64,000 nt of DNA, from NCBI GenBank assembly GCA_964509195.1, contig CAZDWJ010000002.1:62001-126000 (forward strand). Direction: 5' to 3'. Source of the DNA: UBA4802 sp964509195 (GTDB lineage: Bacteria > Spirochaetota > UBA4802 > UB4802). The translations under genes and the position numbers were made by a program. How positions within the stretch are numbered: position 1 is the stretch's first letter; each line of letters starts with the position of its first letter. The notes under the pieces were generated by a model that ran no database searches, was not told where the DNA came from, and saw nothing but the letters and a program-made list of their open reading frames with translations. This document shows positions 34,986-43,691 of this stretch, one piece after another.

Positions 34986-35883
34986 TGGAAAAGAGAATGA
35001 GGCAAAAGTTGCCAAACAGGTTACTTGGATTGGAATGATTATGAATATACTCCTTTCCGGGTTTAAATTTATTGCGGGCATATTGGGTCATAGTCAGGCA
35101 ATGGTTGCTGATGCAGTACACAGCTTTTCTGATTTAACTACTGATATAGCAGTACTTATTGGTATTCAATACTGGGCAAGTCCTGCTGATGAGGATCATC
35201 CGTATGGGCATGAACGAATAGAAAGCATTGTGACAGCATTCATTGCGGTAGCTTTATTTGCAGTGGGTGTTGGGATAGCGTATAATGGTTTGATAACTGT
35301 TTTTGAACCTGATAAAAAAAGCCCTGAAGCTATTGCACTTGTAGCTGCGTTGATATCAATTATAACAAAAGAGTGGCTATACCGCTGGACAGTGAAAAAA
35401 GGAAAAGAAATTGATTCTTCATCCGTTGTTGCCAATGCATGGCATCATCGATCAGACGCATTGAGTTCTATTCCCGCACTTGTTGCAGTAGCACTGGCCA
35501 TGGCACACCCTAAATTAGCTTTTTTAGATCATGTGGGTGCAGCTGTTGTTGCTTTATTTATAATAAAAGTTTCATTTGAAATTTTAAAGCCAGTGATACA
35601 GGAATTATCGGATAAAGGTGCAACAAGGTCACAGGTTAATACAATAGATTCAATAGCAATGATGGTTAATGGTGTAAAAGAAGTGCACAGTATTCGCTCA
35701 CGACGTGTTGGCAGCGGTTATTTTGTTGATCTCCATGTGTTGGTTGATGGCAATATGTCGGTTCATGATGGACACGATATTGCCCGCAGTGTGAAGCACG
35801 AATTAATAAATAAAGGGCCCAAAGTGCTCGATGTAATTGTACACTTAGAACCTTATGAAACATCATCAAAAAAGTTCAAGTGA
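34978..35883 (+). CDS. Cation diffusion facilitator (CDF) metal transporter
   Basis: About 301 residues from ATG 34978, with GGAG 6 bases upstream; an in-frame TTG at 34966 is less likely. Six membrane segments are followed by a cytoplasmic ferredoxin-like domain. 'DAVHSFSDLTTDIAVLIG' and 'DHPYGHERIESIVT' are the metal-site signatures, and 'HHRSDALSSIPAL' is the second site. Family members export Zn, Fe, Mn, Co or Ni, and the metal cannot be chosen here. The start lies inside the end of the polyferredoxin gene (8-base overlap), and the stop overlaps the next GTG start. Confidence 0.93.
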   Translation: MGNGKENEAKVAKQVTWIGMIMNILLSGFKFIAGILGHSQAMVADAVHSFSDLTTDIAVLIGIQYWASPADEDHPYGHERIESIVTAFIAVALFAVGVGIAYNGLITVFEPDKKSPEAIALVAALISIITKEWLYRWTVKKGKEIDSSSVVANAWHHRSDALSSIPALVAVALAMAHPKLAFLDHVGAAVVALFIIKVSFEILKPVIQELSDKGATRSQVNTIDSIAMMVNGVKEVHSIRSRRVGSGYFVDLHVLVDGNMSVHDGHDIARSVKHELINKGPKVLDVIVHLEPYETSSKKFK

Positions 35884-36656
35884 AACCATACACAGTAACA
35901 ATTCGCTTTTATGAAGAACTGAATGACTTCCTTCCCTATGATAAGCAAAAAGTAGCATTTTCAGTGAGCTGGAAGGGCAAACGAAGCATAAAAGATTTAA
36001 TTGAATCGTTGGGAGTACCGCATGTTGAAGTTGACCTTATTCTGGTAAATGGAATCTCAGTTGGATTTGATTATATTGTTCAGGATAACGATTACATCAG
36101 CGTGTATCCAGTTTTTGAACAATTTGAAATCAGTAACATAACACGACTGCGGCCTCAAAGCTTACGCATGCCAACTTTTATCTGTGATGTCCATTTACGA
36201 AAATTAGTGAAGTACCTGCGTTTGTTTGGGTTTGATGTATTGTATGATGAAAAGTGGGATGATAAAGATCTGGCACAGATAGCAGCCGAGCAAAAGCGTA
36301 TTTTACTTACCCGTGACCGACAATTACTGATGAGAAAAATTGTTGATAGGGGATTGATTGTCCGCAATACCAGTCCTCAAAAACAAATAGTGGAAATTCT
36401 TGATAGGTTGGATTTATGGGATAAGGTAAATCCATTCAGCCGCTGCATTATGTGTAATGGTACAGTTATTGAGTTTTCCAGCAGCACTGAAGAATTTGAA
36501 AAGGAAAAATCACGAATCCCGCCGGGAGTGATTAGCTGGTGTAATGAATATTATAAATGCATGCAATGTGGGAAAATATACTGGGAAGGAAGCCACTATG
36601 AAAAGCTTACAAAAAAAATAGAAACAATAATACATCAAAAATTTAAAAATACATGA
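35880..36656 (+). CDS. Mut7-C RNase-domain protein with ubiquitin-like N terminus
   Basis: 258 residues, starting at GTG 35880 within GTGA. The first 85 residues form a ThiS/ubiquitin-like beta-grasp domain ('VTIRFYEELNDFLP'...'DYISVYPVFE'). The rest is a Mut7-C PIN-like RNase domain with 'FICDVHLRKLVKYLRLFGFD', 'LLTRDRQLLMRK' and a four-Cys zinc ribbon 'CIMCNGTV'...'CMQCGKIYWEGSHY'. The domain pair is a known combination of unknown cellular role. It is the last gene of the overlapping operon that begins at 32120. Confidence 0.9.
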   Translation: MKPYTVTIRFYEELNDFLPYDKQKVAFSVSWKGKRSIKDLIESLGVPHVEVDLILVNGISVGFDYIVQDNDYISVYPVFEQFEISNITRLRPQSLRMPTFICDVHLRKLVKYLRLFGFDVLYDEKWDDKDLAQIAAEQKRILLTRDRQLLMRKIVDRGLIVRNTSPQKQIVEILDRLDLWDKVNPFSRCIMCNGTVIEFSSSTEEFEKEKSRIPPGVISWCNEYYKCMQCGKIYWEGSHYEKLTKKIETIIHQKFKNT

Positions 36657-36700
36657 CAGGAAAATAAATATTCACTGAGATAAAATGACTAAGGGGCAAT

Positions 36701-38326
36701 ATGAAGGTTGTACTTGGCTACTGTGTGGAAAAAGAACATTATCATGATTATTATATTACGTTGCTACCTGTTGGACTTGTTTCTATAGCTTCATATTTGT
36801 CACATAAAGAATATGATGTAACTTTAGCAAATTTTGCCCAAAAAAGCCCTGAACAGATAATAAGAGAGATCAAAGCTATAAAACCTCACATTATTGGCTT
36901 TTCATTATATACACATAATCGCTGGAGTACTTTTACAATAATCCAAAAAATTAAAAAAATCTTTCCACATATTGTGATTGTAGTTGGTGGCCCTCATGCT
37001 ACTTTTCTTTCACATGAGATTGTTGCGCGCTATCCCTCTATTGACTATGTGGTGGAAGGTGAAGGGGAAGATGCCATGCTTGCAATTGCAAAGGCAGTGG
37101 AAGCAAAAAAGCCACTTCAGCAAAAAATAATTAAGCAAAACAATCTAAATATTCATTCATTACCATATCCCGCAAAGTTTAAAGGAAATCTTACCGGAGT
37201 AAATATTAATGAGCAATTCAAGTATATCATAACCTCTCGCGGTTGTAGTTATCAGTGCACATTTTGTGATTCACCGTCATTCTGGGGAAGAAAGGTCAGA
37301 TTTAGGGATGTTGATGATGTTGTTGATGAGCTGGATATATTGTATAAAAAATATGGGATAATTTATTTTTCTATCAGGGATGATAATTTTTCCTTAAAAA
37401 AAGATCGTGTGCAGGAACTATCGAACAAAATAATAAAGAAAAAGCTTTTTATGATGTGGAACTGCCAGGCGCGTGTGGATGCGGTTGATGAAGAAATGCT
37501 TGTTGCAATGAAGAAAGCGGGGTTGGAACACATACAGTATGGTGTTGAATCAGGTTCTGAAAAGATTTTAGCACTGTATGATAAAAAGATAACCATAGAA
37601 AAAATTATACAGGCTACCATAATAACCCGTAAGGTAGGGGTATATCTTTCGGTGTATCTGATGGTTGGGATGAAACATGAAACCTATGATGACATAAAAA
37701 AAACAAAGAAGCTTATTGGATTGATGTTACCTGGCGATTGTGTTGTTTCCCCTGTTGCTCTGTACCCAGGAACAAGGCTGTATGAAGAACAGAAAGAGCA
37801 GGGTGTTCTGAGCGATAGTATATGGTTTAAGAAAAAAGATACAGGAATATTTCTACGCAATGAACCAATTATTAAAGAATGGATGAATGAATTATTGATG
37901 ACCACATTTAATCTGAGGAACAAAGCATGGTATACAGCCAGAGACTTTGCATTGCACAGAAAAGTTGTGGGCGACTGCTGGGTAACTGATATTCTGGAAG
38001 GTGATTATTATTTAGATAATGAAAGATATCCCGAAGCATCACGTGTGTATTCAAAAGTTATGAAAACCATGCCTAACAATCCCTGGGGGTACATGCGATA
38101 TGGTAAACTTCAATTTTCTATTGGTGACTATGAAACTGCAATGGACAGTTTTTTTGAAGTAACAAAAATTGTTCCCAATTACTATGGTGGGTGGTTAAAA
38201 TATGCACAGAGTTGTGTAGCATTGGGTATAAAGGATAAAGCACAGGAATCAATTAAGAAAGCGATAGAACTAAATAGATATGATGAAAGAGTACGTTCAT
38301 TGTATAACTTATTGAATAAAAAGTAG
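36701..38326 (+). CDS. B12-binding/radical SAM protein with C-terminal TPRs
   Basis: 541 residues. The N-terminal cobalamin-binding-like fold (about 1-140) is followed by a radical SAM core (about 165-390) with the cluster motif 'TSRGCSYQCTFCDSPSFWG' (CxxxCxxC) and 'MWNCQARVDAV' / 'QYGVESGSEKIL'. The C-terminal 120 residues contain TPR pairs ('NPWGYMRYGKLQFSIGDYETA'). Family members methylate or rearrange lipids, tetrapyrroles or antibiotics, and no substrate can be named. ATAAAATGACTAAGGGGCAAT precedes ATG 36701. It ends before a hairpin at 38330. Confidence 0.88.
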   Translation: MKVVLGYCVEKEHYHDYYITLLPVGLVSIASYLSHKEYDVTLANFAQKSPEQIIREIKAIKPHIIGFSLYTHNRWSTFTIIQKIKKIFPHIVIVVGGPHATFLSHEIVARYPSIDYVVEGEGEDAMLAIAKAVEAKKPLQQKIIKQNNLNIHSLPYPAKFKGNLTGVNINEQFKYIITSRGCSYQCTFCDSPSFWGRKVRFRDVDDVVDELDILYKKYGIIYFSIRDDNFSLKKDRVQELSNKIIKKKLFMMWNCQARVDAVDEEMLVAMKKAGLEHIQYGVESGSEKILALYDKKITIEKIIQATIITRKVGVYLSVYLMVGMKHETYDDIKKTKKLIGLMLPGDCVVSPVALYPGTRLYEEQKEQGVLSDSIWFKKKDTGIFLRNEPIIKEWMNELLMTTFNLRNKAWYTARDFALHRKVVGDCWVTDILEGDYYLDNERYPEASRVYSKVMKTMPNNPWGYMRYGKLQFSIGDYETAMDSFFEVTKIVPNYYGGWLKYAQSCVALGIKDKAQESIKKAIELNRYDERVRSLYNLLNKK

Positions 38327-38329
38327 ATT

Positions 38330-38358
38330 ACACCCTGCCGCTATAGTGAGTGGGGTGT
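38330..38358 (+). terminator. Hairpin downstream of the radical SAM gene
   Basis: ACACCC (38330-38335) pairs with GGGTGT (38353-38358) around a 17-base loop, followed by GAACTTTATTATTT. A loose intrinsic terminator is likely. Confidence 0.5.
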
Positions 38359-38489
38359 GAACTTTATTATTTGTAAAATATATTTTAATGAAATATTGGT
38401 AGAAAAAGTTTTAATTTTTTTTCAATTTTATTTACATCAAGCGTATTGATTATATAAATACTATAAGCAAATACATAATAGATAAATAA

Positions 38490-39773
38490 ATGTCCTTGAA
38501 AGCAAATAAAAATCAGTTAAAAGCAATAAATGCTGAATTAGGAGTACACCTTGTCATTGCTTCGGCTGGCAGTGGCAAGACATATATTGTTATACAGCGT
38601 AGCATTGCGTTAATTAATAAGGGATTATGCAGGCCTGGTCAGCTTCTGTTGCTTACCTTTAGCAGAAAAGCTGCTGATGAGCTTAAAAAAAGAATAATCT
38701 CTGTCCTTGGTGATTGCGGAAAGGAAATCGTTGCGTCTACCTTTCATTCATTTTGTTTGCAGCATATTGTGAAACGCCATATGAACACTGTAACGGTGCT
38801 AGATGAAGAAACGTCAGAAAAAATAATCAAAGAAATAATAGAAAAACATATCGATGAACTTTATGGTATACCCACATCAGTAGTGTATAAGATGCTTTCA
38901 AAAGCTGAGATAATGGACACATTGCCTTCTGATATAAATAACAAGATTACGAATATTAAAAAGGAATATTCTGAATACAAGAAGAAACACAATTATATTG
39001 ATTTTGAAGATATGATTAATAATTCAATTGAGTATTTATCTAATGATGAATCATTACGGAGTGAAATACAGCAAAAATTCAAATATATTATGGTAGATGA
39101 ATTTCAGGATACATCAGAAAATAATTTCAAACTTTTGAAATTACTTCTGCCAGAACAAAACCCCAATGTCTTTATGGTTGGCGATGACTGGCAATCGATA
39201 TATAAATTTCGCAATGCACAGATAAAGTATATCGTTAATGCAAAAAAATATTTTGATAATCTCACAGTACACTCTCTTAACAGTAACTATCGGTCCAAAA
39301 AGGAGATTATCCGGCTTTCAAACAGATTGATTGCAAAAAATAAATTCCGTTCACGTCGTTGGGTCAGGTCCATACGCGGCAGCGGTGGTAAAGTGTTGTT
39401 ACACAGAGTAAATTCATTTGAAGAAGAGGCAAAAGTTGCCGGAGCTATCGCACAACAATATGATGCAGCACATTCCATAGGTGTTCTGTACAGGAATAAC
39501 TGGCAGGGTGATTTTTTGCAATCAAGGATTAACAATGGAAACAATATTCAGTTTATGACGATCCATTCGGCTAAAGGGTTGGAGTTTGACGTTGTTATAA
39601 TATGTGGTGTGAAGGACAAGCTGTTGCCTGACCCCTATACCGATATTGAAGAAGAACGGCGATTGATGTATGTTGCTCTCACACGGGCAAAAAACTGCTT
39701 GCATATTATGTATCACCCTACCTATAGTAACCAGAAACCACAATTCATCGAAGAGTGCGAATCATATATGTAA
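38490..39773 (+). CDS. Compact UvrD/Rep-type SF1 helicase
   Basis: 427 residues, far below the roughly 650-750 of UvrD or PcrA. All helicase motifs are there: I 'IASAGSGKTYIVI', Ia 'LLTFSRKAADEL', II 'IMVDEFQDTS', III 'MVGDDWQSIYKFRNA', IV 'LNSNYRSKKEII', V 'IQFMTIHSAKGLEFDVV' and VI 'RRLMYVALTRAKN'. The insertion (2B) expected between IV and V is reduced to about 80 residues. It should be an ATP-dependent 3'-5' translocase, perhaps regulated by a partner. It is a stand-alone gene with a weak start context (ATG 38490). Confidence 0.88.
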   Translation: MSLKANKNQLKAINAELGVHLVIASAGSGKTYIVIQRSIALINKGLCRPGQLLLLTFSRKAADELKKRIISVLGDCGKEIVASTFHSFCLQHIVKRHMNTVTVLDEETSEKIIKEIIEKHIDELYGIPTSVVYKMLSKAEIMDTLPSDINNKITNIKKEYSEYKKKHNYIDFEDMINNSIEYLSNDESLRSEIQQKFKYIMVDEFQDTSENNFKLLKLLLPEQNPNVFMVGDDWQSIYKFRNAQIKYIVNAKKYFDNLTVHSLNSNYRSKKEIIRLSNRLIAKNKFRSRRWVRSIRGSGGKVLLHRVNSFEEEAKVAGAIAQQYDAAHSIGVLYRNNWQGDFLQSRINNGNNIQFMTIHSAKGLEFDVVIICGVKDKLLPDPYTDIEEERRLMYVALTRAKNCLHIMYHPTYSNQKPQFIEECESYM

Positions 39774-39850
39774 CAAAATTATGGATTATTGTACACAATA
39801 GTGCAATGACCCGTATCGTTTCATCTGCGAGTTGTAAATACGGTTGAACT

Positions 39851-40735
39851 ATGGATTATATCTTAGAAGTTAATAATCTTTATAAATATTTCCCCGGTGT
39901 TAAAGCTGTTGATGATGTGAGCTTTGCTATTCCGTATGGCATTTGCTTTGGATTGCTTGGCCCAAATGGCGCAGGTAAAACAACAACCATTGAAGTAATT
40001 GAGGGAATTCAAAAGCCAGATAGTGGAACAATATTGTATAAGGGCAAACCGCGTGATCATCATTTTAAACAGGAAGTTGGTATTCAGCTGCAGCACACTG
40101 AATTGCAGCAATATCTTACTGTAAAAGAAATTCTTTTAACCTTCAGGAATCTTTATGCACGCAGGGCTCCAATGGATGAGTTGGTATCACTGTGTTTTCT
40201 TGATGAGATACTGGACAGGGATAACAGGAAGATATCAGGTGGACAAAAGCAGAGGTTACTTTTAGCGATAGCTTTAGCAAATAATCCTGAGCTGTTGTTT
40301 CTTGATGAGCCAACCACAGGCCTTGATCCACAGGCACGGCGCCACGTGTGGGATATAGTGCAATCTATCAAAAAGAAAGGTAAAACCATAATACTGACTA
40401 CACACTATATGGAAGAAGCACAAACGCTGTGCGATGTGGTGGCAATTATGGATCATGGCAAGATCATTGCAATGGATTCACCCATTAATCTGCTCAACCA
40501 GCATTGCCGAGGTGTTACTATTACACTGCCAGCCTTAATCGATGAAAATATTTTACATCAGATGAAATGTGAATGGTTCAATGTAAATAATACCATTGAA
40601 ATACACACAGAAAAACCCAATGATTGTATACGACTGCTTATTGACAATAATGTGGATATCACAGGAATGATGGTTCGCTCCCAGAATTTAGAGGACCTTT
40701 TTTTAAAACTTACAGGCACACAGTTGAGGGCATAG
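39851..40735 (+). CDS. ABC-2 exporter ATP-binding protein
   Basis: 294 residues. Walker A 'GPNGAGKTTTIEVIEG', the Q-loop region, signature 'KISGGQKQRLLLAIALAN', Walker B 'LLFLDEPTTGLDPQ' and the H-loop 'ILTTHYMEEAQTL' are complete. The C-terminal extension is typical of CcmA/drug-exporter ATPases. Two bases separate it from the permease gene at 40738, so the two form a heterotypic ABC-2 transporter. The substrate is unknown (drug, lipid or polysaccharide). Confidence 0.95.
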   Translation: MDYILEVNNLYKYFPGVKAVDDVSFAIPYGICFGLLGPNGAGKTTTIEVIEGIQKPDSGTILYKGKPRDHHFKQEVGIQLQHTELQQYLTVKEILLTFRNLYARRAPMDELVSLCFLDEILDRDNRKISGGQKQRLLLAIALANNPELLFLDEPTTGLDPQARRHVWDIVQSIKKKGKTIILTTHYMEEAQTLCDVVAIMDHGKIIAMDSPINLLNQHCRGVTITLPALIDENILHQMKCEWFNVNNTIEIHTEKPNDCIRLLIDNNVDITGMMVRSQNLEDLFLKLTGTQLRA

Positions 40736-40737
40736 GT

Positions 40738-41772
40738 ATGCTGTACAGAATATGGACAATATTTGTAGCACGGACAAAAGAATTTTACCGTGACAGATCG
40801 GCACTGGGATGGAATATTATCTTTCCTCTTTTGATTATCATTGGTTTCAGCGTCGTATTTAGAAGCGAATCATCTCCAATACTTAAAGTTGCTGTGATTA
40901 AATCAAATACATTTGAAACAAATAATACAGGTAACATACAGTTTAATAAATTTTTAGAATTAAAATATATTGATTTTATAGAATTTCCATCAAAAGAAAA
41001 GGCAGTTGAGAGCTTACAAAAATTTAAAGTGGATATGGTGCTGGATACTCAAAATAACACATACTTTATCAATGAATCATCACCAAATGGATATTTAGCT
41101 GAACAGCTATTAAAAGGAGCGGGTAGCAGTAGTACATTATTTGCAAAACATTCATTTAAAGGGAAAGGTATTAGATACGTGGAGTGGCTTTTTCCGGGCA
41201 TTTTAGGTATGAATGCAATGTTTAACTCATTGTATGGTGTGGGTTATGTGCTTGTAATGTACCGTAAAAATGGCATATTAAAACGATTCAGCGTTGCGCC
41301 TGTCAGACCATTTGAGTTTTTAACAGCACAGATTCTATCACGAATGTTTGTGATGCTTGCCACAACTATTGTCGTGTATATTGGGACAGTGTTATTGTAT
41401 GGATTTCAATGTAAAGGCTCTCTGTTTACGTTGTTGCTTGTTTTTGCATTGGGCGGTTTCTGTATGATTGCACTGGGATTGCTTATTGCCTGCCGCAGCG
41501 ACAGTCAGGAATTTGCTGATGGACTAATTAATATAATTACATGGCCAATGATGTTTTTGTCTGAGGTGTGGTTTTCGCTTGAAGGGGCACGCCCGTGGGT
41601 GCAGAAGGTATCACAGTTATTGCCACTCACACCCATTGTGGAAGGTGCACGAATGGTTATGAATGAAGGTGCAACATTATTTGATATCCGGTATCAGTTG
41701 TTGTATTTACTGGTAGTATCTGGTGTTTTTTTGTTATTGGGATCAGTATTCTTCAGGTGGCAGCGAAAATAA
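40738..41772 (+). CDS. ABC-2 type permease
   Basis: 344 residues. One N-terminal membrane segment (about 24-42) is followed by a large extracytoplasmic loop (about 45-140) and five C-terminal membrane segments, the classic YhgE/ABC-2 layout. 'GLLIACRSDSQEFADGLINI' followed by 'WPMMFLSEVWFSLEGA' is the family's ABC-2 signature region. It is translated directly after the ATPase gene. Confidence 0.92.
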   Translation: MLYRIWTIFVARTKEFYRDRSALGWNIIFPLLIIIGFSVVFRSESSPILKVAVIKSNTFETNNTGNIQFNKFLELKYIDFIEFPSKEKAVESLQKFKVDMVLDTQNNTYFINESSPNGYLAEQLLKGAGSSSTLFAKHSFKGKGIRYVEWLFPGILGMNAMFNSLYGVGYVLVMYRKNGILKRFSVAPVRPFEFLTAQILSRMFVMLATTIVVYIGTVLLYGFQCKGSLFTLLLVFALGGFCMIALGLLIACRSDSQEFADGLINIITWPMMFLSEVWFSLEGARPWVQKVSQLLPLTPIVEGARMVMNEGATLFDIRYQLLYLLVVSGVFLLLGSVFFRWQRK

Positions 41773-41855
41773 CAGTATTTCGTTTATTATTCATAAAATA
41801 ATTTTAAGGAATTATTGGTTGTCTAAATTTGAAAAAATTTTGAGTTGAAATATAA

Positions 41856-41885
41856 TTGACACTATAATTACATTTTAAGTAATGT
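41856..41885 (+). promoter_or_regulatory. Promoter of tRNA-His
   Basis: TTGACA (41856-41861) and TAATGT (41880-41885) are 18 bases apart and end 37 bases before the tRNA. A CGATAG word lies between promoter and tRNA (41913-41918). Confidence 0.5.
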
Positions 41886-41922
41886 CTTTAGCAATAATTC
41901 AGTATTTTTGTTCGATAGTTAC

Positions 41923-41995
41923 GGTGGATGTAGCTCAATGGTAGAGCCCTGGACTGTGGATCCAGTCGTTGCGGGTTCGATCCCCGTCATCCACC
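41923..41995 (+). tRNA. tRNA-His (GUG)
   Basis: A complete cloverleaf with G-1 opposite C73, anticodon loop CTGTGGA (GTG), D arm GCTC...GAGC and T arm GGTTCGATC. CCA is not fully encoded. Confidence 0.96.
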
Positions 41996-42009
41996 CATTT
42001 TTATTTAAT

Positions 42010-42073
42010 TGAACTTGTAGCTTGGATGTATTCAAGATGACACTTCTAAAAGCCATGCTTAAAAACAAGTTCA
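42010..42073. repeat. Inverted repeat in the tRNA-His / tRNA-Arg spacer
   Basis: TGAACTTGT (42010-42018) and ACAAGTTCA (42065-42073) are perfect 9 bp inverted copies enclosing 46 bases, within which CTTG/CAAG forms a smaller hairpin. It could be a processing structure in a joint tRNA transcript or the trace of a small mobile repeat. Confidence 0.4.
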
Positions 42074-42140
42074 GCACTCAGATAAGAAGACAAAATTTTA
42101 GAGAACATTTTATAAAATTTATAAATATTTAAGACTCAAC

Positions 42141-42214
<74 letters not shown>

Positions 42215-42235
42215 CATAACCCAACATGCATCATT

Positions 42236-42871
42236 ATGAGCAAGCTGTATGATCATGACATATTCCGCTATAAACCTACAGAACAGGATTTAAGTATCAA
42301 TAATCCCTATTTGCAAGAGATTTTACGTTATAGCAATCAGGATTTAGATGAGTATCAATACTGGAACCTTCGTCATGAATTAATAAAAAAGTATGCATTT
42401 GCTGTACCTACATATCACCTGCTATCAATTATACAGGAACTATCGCCCATAATTGAAATTGGTGCAGGTAATGGTTACTGGGCATATATGCTTACACAAT
42501 TAGGCGCTGATGTACTTGCATTTGATAAATATCCCCCTGATGAAGCAGAATATCCTTTTTTAAATCATTCAAATAATATATGGTTCACTGAACAGTGGTA
42601 TGATGTTCATAAGGCTGATGCACAGGAAGCGGCTCATTATCCTCATCGAACACTTTTTTTATGCTGGCCTGAACCTCAAAGCACAATGGCGTTTTATGCA
42701 TTACAGGCATATAAAAGCGCGGGTGGTCATACAGTTGTTTTTATTGGTGATATGATTGCCTGTGCTGAAAACAGATTTTATGAAATGCTGACAGGCTTCA
42801 CGGTTAAGTTTCAAGAACAGGTATGGGGTTACAAATATTTTAACGAATTTATGGCAATATATTCACTATAG
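42236..42871 (+). CDS. Methyltransferase-like protein downstream of tRNA-Arg
   Basis: This 211-residue protein has a Rossmann-type SAM-binding start 'IIEIGAGNGYWAYMLTQLGAD' and 'VLAFDKYPP' at the acidic end of the second strand. Later motifs of standard methyltransferases are weak, and the substrate is unknown. It begins 21 bases after the tRNA-Arg 3' end without a ribosome-binding site, so it may be translated from the processed tRNA read-through transcript. It ends before a palindromic operator-like site. Confidence 0.7.
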   Translation: MSKLYDHDIFRYKPTEQDLSINNPYLQEILRYSNQDLDEYQYWNLRHELIKKYAFAVPTYHLLSIIQELSPIIEIGAGNGYWAYMLTQLGADVLAFDKYPPDEAEYPFLNHSNNIWFTEQWYDVHKADAQEAAHYPHRTLFLCWPEPQSTMAFYALQAYKSAGGHTVVFIGDMIACAENRFYEMLTGFTVKFQEQVWGYKYFNEFMAIYSL

Positions 42872-42897
42872 AGCAACATAGTATGTTATTTTTGGAA

Positions 42898-42926
42898 TAT
42901 AACAATTTGTTATAATATAACAAATT
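42898..42926. promoter_or_regulatory. Triple half-site palindrome upstream of the transglutaminase gene
   Basis: TATAACAA (42898-42905), TTGTTATA (42907-42914) and TATAACAA (42916-42923) follow each other with single-base spacers, forming two overlapping dyads. The second is an 11-1-11 perfect palindrome (42904-42926). It lies 70 bases before ATG 42996. This is the layout of a repressor operator. An AT-only terminator hairpin for the upstream gene is the alternative. Confidence 0.5.
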
Positions 42927-42995
42927 ATTATTGAAGAAAAGATGTTGTGTATTATATTATAGATAGTAAATATTAATAGAGATTTCGATGAAATT

Positions 42996-43688
42996 ATGTT
43001 TGATAGTCTATTAGAGGAATATCGTAAACCTTCGCGTTGCATAGACAGTGATAACCCTGTGGTTATTGATTATGCAAAAAATGTTGTTGGCTCTGAGACT
43101 GATGAAACGCAAAAAGCTATCAAACTTTTTTATGCTGTTCGTGATGATATTAAATATGATCCGTATTCCCCTTTTTACAAACCTGAACACTATTTTGGAA
43201 GTTTTGTCCTAAACAGGAAACGTGGGTACTGTGTTTCAAAGGCATCGCTTTTATGTGCACTTGCGCGGGCATGTAATATCCCTAGCAGGGTGGGTTTTGC
43301 TACTGTTAAAAACCATATAGCCACAAAGCAGCTTTTGGAGATTCTTGGTACCAACATATTTGTGTATCACGGTTTTACTGAGTTTTATTTAAATGGGAAA
43401 TGGGTAAAAGCTACCCCAGCATTCAATAAAGAGTTATGCCAATTACATAAGGTATCACCTATAGATTTTAATGGGGTAGATGATGCAATTTTTCCGGAGT
43501 ATAATGCTGAAAAAAAACAATATATGGAATATATTGAATATCAGGGCAGTTTTGCTGATGTACCTGTTGAAATAATTATTGAGGCATGGAAGGAATGCTA
43601 CGGCAGGGAACGTGTTGAGTTATGGATTACCCTCTTTGAGAAAGATTTTGCATCAAGAAATTTTGAGGCTGAAGAGATTGTAAAATAG
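42996..43688 (+). CDS. Transglutaminase-like cysteine peptidase-fold protein
   Basis: 230 residues. The transglutaminase core shows 'KLFYAVRDDIKYDP', the active-site Cys in 'RKRGYCVSKASLLCALARA', the His in 'FVYHGFTEFYLNGKWV' and 'KATPAFN' where the third catalytic residue lies (Asn near the usual Asp site). No signal peptide is seen. Bacterial members are proteases or amidases, or structural modules. Three bases separate it from the hybrid histidine kinase gene, so the two are co-expressed. Confidence 0.85.
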   Translation: MFDSLLEEYRKPSRCIDSDNPVVIDYAKNVVGSETDETQKAIKLFYAVRDDIKYDPYSPFYKPEHYFGSFVLNRKRGYCVSKASLLCALARACNIPSRVGFATVKNHIATKQLLEILGTNIFVYHGFTEFYLNGKWVKATPAFNKELCQLHKVSPIDFNGVDDAIFPEYNAEKKQYMEYIEYQGSFADVPVEIIIEAWKECYGRERVELWITLFEKDFASRNFEAEEIVK

Positions 43689-43691
43689 TAT

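Noticed and set aside
32572..36656. Interpreting the DUF362/polyferredoxin operon as a denitrification (nos/nap) locus.
   Set aside because: The NapH-like boxes are shared by many families; no nosZ, napA or other reductase gene is present.
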